From Deltaproteobacteria bacterium (GTDB lineage: Bacteria; Myxococcota_A; Polyangia; HGW-17), in contig QKIM01000503.1 of the NCBI GenBank assembly GCA_003249585.1, positions 1 through 8,040 on the forward strand: DNA of 8,040 nucleotides, written 5' to 3'. The notes beneath the pieces were generated by a model, which worked only from the letters and a program-made list of their open reading frames with translations, had not been told where the DNA came from and made no database searches. The translations under genes and the position numbers were made by a program. Shown here piece after piece: positions 6,545 to 8,040 of this stretch (the first letter of the stretch is position 1; the number at the start of each line of letters is the position of its first letter).

Positions 6545-6558
6545 GACGCCCAGGCGTC
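6545..6558. repeat. GC-rich inverted repeat in the ffh leader
   Basis: GACGCC at 6545-6550 and GGCGTC at 6553-6558 are exact inverted repeats around CA, a 14-base near-continuous palindrome. It lies 23 bases before the ffh start and about 11 bases before the AGGA at 6570-6573. As DNA it could be a protein-binding site. As RNA, a two-base loop cannot close, so the hairpin would have four base pairs with a six-base loop. Function is unknown. Confidence 0.3.
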
Positions 6559-6581
6559 CAGACCGATTCAGGATTCGAACC

Positions 6582-8040
6582 ATGCTTGATACTTTGACCA
6601 GAGGATTCCGCAGCGCCCGTCAGAAACTCTCCGGAATGGGCGAGTTCACCGAGAGCAACGTCAAGGAGGCCTTACGGGATGTCCGCATGGCCCTCCTCGA
6701 GGCCGACGTCGACTTCAAGGTCACCAAGACCTTCCTCGACACCGTCAAGGACGAGCTCCTGGGACAGGAGGTCCAACTCAAACTCAAGTCCTCAAAATTC
6801 GGTGCAAAACAGATCTCCATCGGCGAGATGTTCATCAAGTCCTGTTTCGATCACCTCGTCGAGCTCATGGGGCCCGTGGACACCACCATCGAGTTCCCCC
6901 AGCGGGGCATCGCCACCATCATGATGGTCGGTCTTCAGGGCTCCGGCAAGACCACCACGACCGCCAAGCTCGCACGGTATATCGAGAAGAAATACAAACG
7001 CAAACCACTCCTGGTCGCCGCCGACGTCTACCGACCCGCCGCCATCGAGCAGCTCAAGGTCCTGGGCAACCGCCTGGGGTACCCCGTCTACTCCGATGAC
7101 AGCAAGGATCCCCCCGGCATCTGCGAGCGGGCCATCGACTACGCCAAGTCCCATGGACGCGACCTGTGCATCTTCGACACAGCCGGCCGCCTCGCCATCG
7201 ACGAGGTCCTCATGGAGGAGCTCGCCGAGATCCGCCGCAGGGTCGATCCCGACAACATCTTCCTCGTCATCGACGCCATGATCGGACAGGACGCCGTCAA
7301 GACCGCCACCGCCTTCGACGAGAAGCTGGAGCTCGCCGGGTCCATCCTCACCAAGCTCGACGGCGATGCCCGCGGCGGCAGCGCCCTCTCCATCAAGAAC
7401 GTTACGGGAAAACCGATCAAATTCCTCGGCATGGGAGAGTCTCTGGATCGGCTGGAGGAGTTCCGCCCCGAGGGCATGGCCTCGCGCATCCTGGGCATGG
7501 GCGACGTCGTGGGGTTGGTCCAGGACTTCGAAGAGGTCGTGGACGCTGAACAGGCCGAAAAAGATGCCGAGAAGATGCTCATGGGGAAGTTCAACATGAC
7601 GGACTTCCTCGAGCAGATCAAGGCCATCAAGAAAATGGGATCCCTCAAGGATCTCATGGAGAAACTTCCCTTCTTCCCCAACGGCCTTCCCGACGAGGTG
7701 AACCTCGACGACAGCGAACTGGTGAAGATCGAGGCCATCATCCAGTCCATGACCAATCAGGAGCGGGCCAGACCCGACGTGCTCTTCGACATCCCCGAGA
7801 AGTATCGGAACGCGCCCCGGTGGCGCAAGAAGAAGGGTGTCCCCATGGAGTACAACATGTCCCGCATCGCCCGCATCGCCAAGGGGTCGGGACGCAAGGC
7901 CCAGGACGTCATGGATCTGATGTCGCGCTTCCTCACCATGCGCAACCTCATGGCCCAACTGGGGCAGAACCAGGGGCTGCTGAGCAAGATCCCCGGGTTC
8001 AAGCAGCTGTCCCAGCTCAAGCAGATGAAGAACATGAACG
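6582..8040 (+). CDS. ffh: signal recognition particle protein Ffh (SRP54 GTPase), 3' end outside the window
   Basis: Ffh binds 4.5S RNA and signal sequences of nascent chains and, through GTP-dependent pairing with FtsY, delivers ribosomes to the SecYEG translocon. 486 codons are visible with no stop; E. coli Ffh is 453 residues, so this one is long. ATG 6582 follows AGGA at 6570-6573 by eight bases. The N domain has ALLEADV (37-43). The G domain has GLQGSGKTT (117-125, P-loop), DVYRPAA (148), DTAGR (199), TKLDGDARGG (257-266) and GMGE (283-286). The M domain starts near 310 (KFNMTDFLEQ) and carries SRIARIAKGSG (427-437), the RNA-binding helix-turn-helix motif. Oddities: about eight extra residues in the N domain around 66-80; the usual LPGM of the finger loop reads LPFFPNGLP (362-370); about 20 extra basic/aromatic residues at 402-426 lie just before the RNA-binding motif. 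The P-loop and guanine motifs exclude FtsY-only or FlhF assignments because an M domain is present. Confidence 0.97.
   Translation, partial: MLDTLTRGFRSARQKLSGMGEFTESNVKEALRDVRMALLEADVDFKVTKTFLDTVKDELLGQEVQLKLKSSKFGAKQISIGEMFIKSCFDHLVELMGPVDTTIEFPQRGIATIMMVGLQGSGKTTTTAKLARYIEKKYKRKPLLVAADVYRPAAIEQLKVLGNRLGYPVYSDDSKDPPGICERAIDYAKSHGRDLCIFDTAGRLAIDEVLMEELAEIRRRVDPDNIFLVIDAMIGQDAVKTATAFDEKLELAGSILTKLDGDARGGSALSIKNVTGKPIKFLGMGESLDRLEEFRPEGMASRILGMGDVVGLVQDFEEVVDAEQAEKDAEKMLMGKFNMTDFLEQIKAIKKMGSLKDLMEKLPFFPNGLPDEVNLDDSELVKIEAIIQSMTNQERARPDVLFDIPEKYRNAPRWRKKKGVPMEYNMSRIARIAKGSGRKAQDVMDLMSRFLTMRNLMAQLGQNQGLLSKIPGFKQLSQLKQMKNMN

Noticed and set aside
7785..7862. frameshift as an explanation of the extra residues in Ffh
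   Set aside because: The frame stays open with normal codon use on both sides, and conserved M-domain motifs are found in the same frame before and after, so a true insertion is simpler than two compensating errors.

Overview
The window is high-GC, gene-dense chromosomal DNA with all recognised genes on the + strand. Its style suggests a deltaproteobacterial lineage in the broad old sense (Myxococcota, Bradymonadales or a relative). The main reason is a very large lipoprotein built from the four-cysteine 'CGNG...CDDGN...DGC' repeats (DUF4215 / Myxococcus cysteine-rich repeat type), joined to MAM-like and putative-Ig domains. This phylum-level reading is an inference from protein style; no rRNA or other taxonomic marker except ffh is present.

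Layout: (1) 1-343, the last 41 codons of an unidentified gene, translationally coupled through a TGATG overlap to a very small lysine-rich putative lipoprotein. (2) 344-475, an intergenic region with a sigma-70-like promoter candidate and two dyads. (3) 476-3874, an 1132-residue secreted, cysteine-rich lipoprotein with nine cysteine repeats plus two interspersed six-cysteine modules, then a jelly-roll/Ig/jelly-roll/Ig/jelly-roll tail. The last two Ig+jelly-roll units are an exact-length 816-bp tandem duplication. (4) 3875-4086, an intergenic region with a good promoter candidate. (5) 4087-6461, a probable two-gene operon: an exported protein with an N-terminal periplasmic alpha/beta domain, a charged Pro/Glu/Lys linker and a C-terminal outer-membrane beta-barrel, followed 26 bp later by a cytoplasmic, cysteine-free protein of no family I recognise. 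(6) 6462-6581, the leader of ffh, with two perfect short inverted repeats. (7) 6582 to the window end, ffh, the signal recognition particle GTPase, complete at its 5' end and cut at its 3' end.

The genes do not form one obvious pathway. Three of the products (small lipoprotein, giant cysteine-rich lipoprotein, barrel protein) are predicted to be exported envelope proteins, and ffh is housekeeping. I see no CRISPR array, transposase, integrase, toxin-antitoxin pair, tRNA or rRNA. I did not find a clearly new multi-gene system. The points most worth a second look are the unusual Ffh M domain (an insertion of about 20 residues just before the 4.5S RNA-binding motif), the recent-looking duplication and mosaic structure of the giant lipoprotein, the periplasmic-domain/barrel fusion with its unknown cytoplasmic partner, and the dyads in the two leaders.
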